Source of the DNA: Bacteroidales bacterium
GTDB lineage: Bacteria; Bacteroidota; Bacteroidia; Bacteroidales; UBA932
Direction: 5' to 3'
NCBI GenBank assembly: GCA_021443625.1
Contig: JABUTP010000057.1
Span: 1 to 6,957, forward strand
Length of the DNA stretch: 6,957 bases
Shown in pieces: positions 6,354 to 6,957 of this stretch. Numbering within the stretch: the stretch's first letter is position 1; each line of letters begins with the position of its first letter. The notes below the pieces were generated by a model. It ran no database searches. It was not told the origin of the DNA and saw only the letters and a program-made list of their open reading frames with translations. The position numbers were made by a program, and so were the translations under genes.

Positions 6354-6860
6354 ATGAAAAAAGTTATCCTTTCGGCAGCCTCCCTCATTATGGCTGCAAT
6401 GGTGGCCGTTTCCTGCGGAATGCTGTCCGGCAACGGCGGTCTCACCTCAACCAATCAGGCCAGCACCAACGGCACAACCGCCGGCAAAGCCATCAAATCG
6501 CTCCTTGCAAGTTATCTTACCGACGGCAAGATTGACACGGGCAACGCCAGCAACCTTATCCAGCTCGCTTCGCTGGCCTCAAGCCTCCAGAGCCTCAAAG
6601 GAACCACTGAGAAGTCTGCAGATTACAGCAACTTCCTCACCGGACTCATCTCCGGTTCCAAGGAAACCGTGAACAAGAGCAACGGTGCAAGCGTAATGAA
6701 CGCCCTCTCATCCATAGCCAACGGCGGAATGGACCTTTCGTCCATATTCGGACTGGCTTCAAAAGCCGCTGCAAGCCAAGCTGCCTCATCCACCGCACAA
6801 TCGGCAGAAGTGGGAGCCATGGCAAATTCGGTTTCTGCTATTCTGGGAATGCTCAAATAG
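6354..6860 (+). CDS. Small unrecognised lipoprotein, Ser/Ala/Gly-rich and probably helical
   Basis: The product has 168 residues from the ATG at 6354. The N terminus is a lipoprotein signal: Lys2-Lys3, a hydrophobic core, then AVSC with the lipidation Cys at 21, its only cysteine. An ATG 27 bases upstream (6327) would put nine extra residues, including acidic ones, before the basic start, so 6354 is preferred. No acidic residues closely follow Cys21, so the known Bacteroidota surface-export signal is absent; a periplasm-facing position in the outer membrane is the likelier inference. After a Thr/Ser/Asn/Gly linker (22-43), the rest looks like several short amphipathic helices, for example 44-57, 66-82, 89-101, 110-122 and 127-140. 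They are rich in Ser, Ala, Leu and Gly, with no Trp. I recognise no domain and assign no function. The gene is monocistronic, with its own promoter and terminator, and is divergent from the glycosidase. Confidence 0.87.
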   Translation: MKKVILSAASLIMAAMVAVSCGMLSGNGGLTSTNQASTNGTTAGKAIKSLLASYLTDGKIDTGNASNLIQLASLASSLQSLKGTTEKSADYSNFLTGLISGSKETVNKSNGASVMNALSSIANGGMDLSSIFGLASKAAASQAASSTAQSAEVGAMANSVSAILGMLK

Positions 6861-6884
6861 AGATTTTACCTGATTTCCGAAAAT

Positions 6885-6918
6885 TGGGTCGTCTTTTTTC
6901 AAGGCGGCTCATTTTTTT
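6885..6918 (+). terminator. Intrinsic terminator of the small lipoprotein gene
   Basis: The arms TGGGTCGTCTT (6885-6895) and AAGGCGGCTCA (6901-6911) pair over 11 positions, including three G-U wobbles, around a 5-base loop. Seven T residues follow (6912-6918). The hairpin starts 24 bases after the stop codon. The T-run is on the plus strand only, which sets the direction. This is a good rho-independent terminator. Confidence 0.82.
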
Positions 6919-6940
6919 GTTTATTTTTGCCGACCATTTT

Positions 6941-6957
6941 TAGAAGCTGTGTAAACT
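6941..6957. repeat. Second copy of the AGAAGCTGT-type repeat, cut by the window edge
   Basis: TAGAAGCTGTGTAAACT at the right edge matches the left arm of the 3830-3869 inverted repeat and its flank (3829-3845) at 14 of 17 positions, with the first ten bases identical. It may be one arm of another hairpin or the end of a repeat or mobile element lying outside the window. The partner arm, if there is one, is not visible. Confidence 0.5.

Overview
The window looks like chromosomal DNA from a member of the Bacteroidota, probably the order Bacteroidales. Start codons lack good Shine-Dalgarno sequences and often follow A-rich stretches. Three intergenic sites match the Bacteroides-type promoter (TTTG, about 19-20 bases, TAnnTTTG). 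The gene content also fits: a FucP-type sugar permease, a GH123-like (DUF4091) secreted glycosidase, and an RluB with a long Arg/Gly-rich head. I cannot name the genus.

Layout. Nearly everything is on the minus strand, so reading order runs from high to low coordinates. At 6207-3907 is a secreted GH123-like glycoside hydrolase with a probable carbohydrate-binding-like insert. A 163-base gap follows, holding a 14-bp hairpin and a promoter. Then comes a closely packed run of three genes: a FucP-family sugar:H+ symporter (3743-2301), an rluB-type 23S rRNA pseudouridine synthase (2259-1018) and the ribosome-assembly GTPase gene era (994-98). Gaps within the run are 41 and 23 bases. The first 13 codons of a further minus-strand gene run off the left edge (41-1). 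On the plus strand, divergent from the glycosidase, is a small unrecognised lipoprotein gene (6354-6860). It has its own promoter and a convincing intrinsic terminator.

How the genes may work together. The glycosidase and permease are separate transcription units by promoter evidence, but they face the same way and make a plausible pair: sugar released outside the cytoplasm, then imported by proton symport. No SusC/SusD genes, sugar kinase, isomerase or regulator are in view, so the sugar is unknown. The permease lies directly ahead of two ribosome-biogenesis genes and no other promoter is evident, so rluB and era may be expressed at least partly from the permease promoter.

No tRNA, rRNA, CRISPR array, transposase or phage gene was seen, and no gene-free stretch exceeds 300 bases. 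I see no clear undescribed multi-gene system. The points most worth a second look are the insert in the glycosidase, the orphan lipoprotein, the RG-rich RluB head, and a repeated AGAAGCTGTTTAAA-like element that forms the intergenic hairpin and recurs at the right edge.
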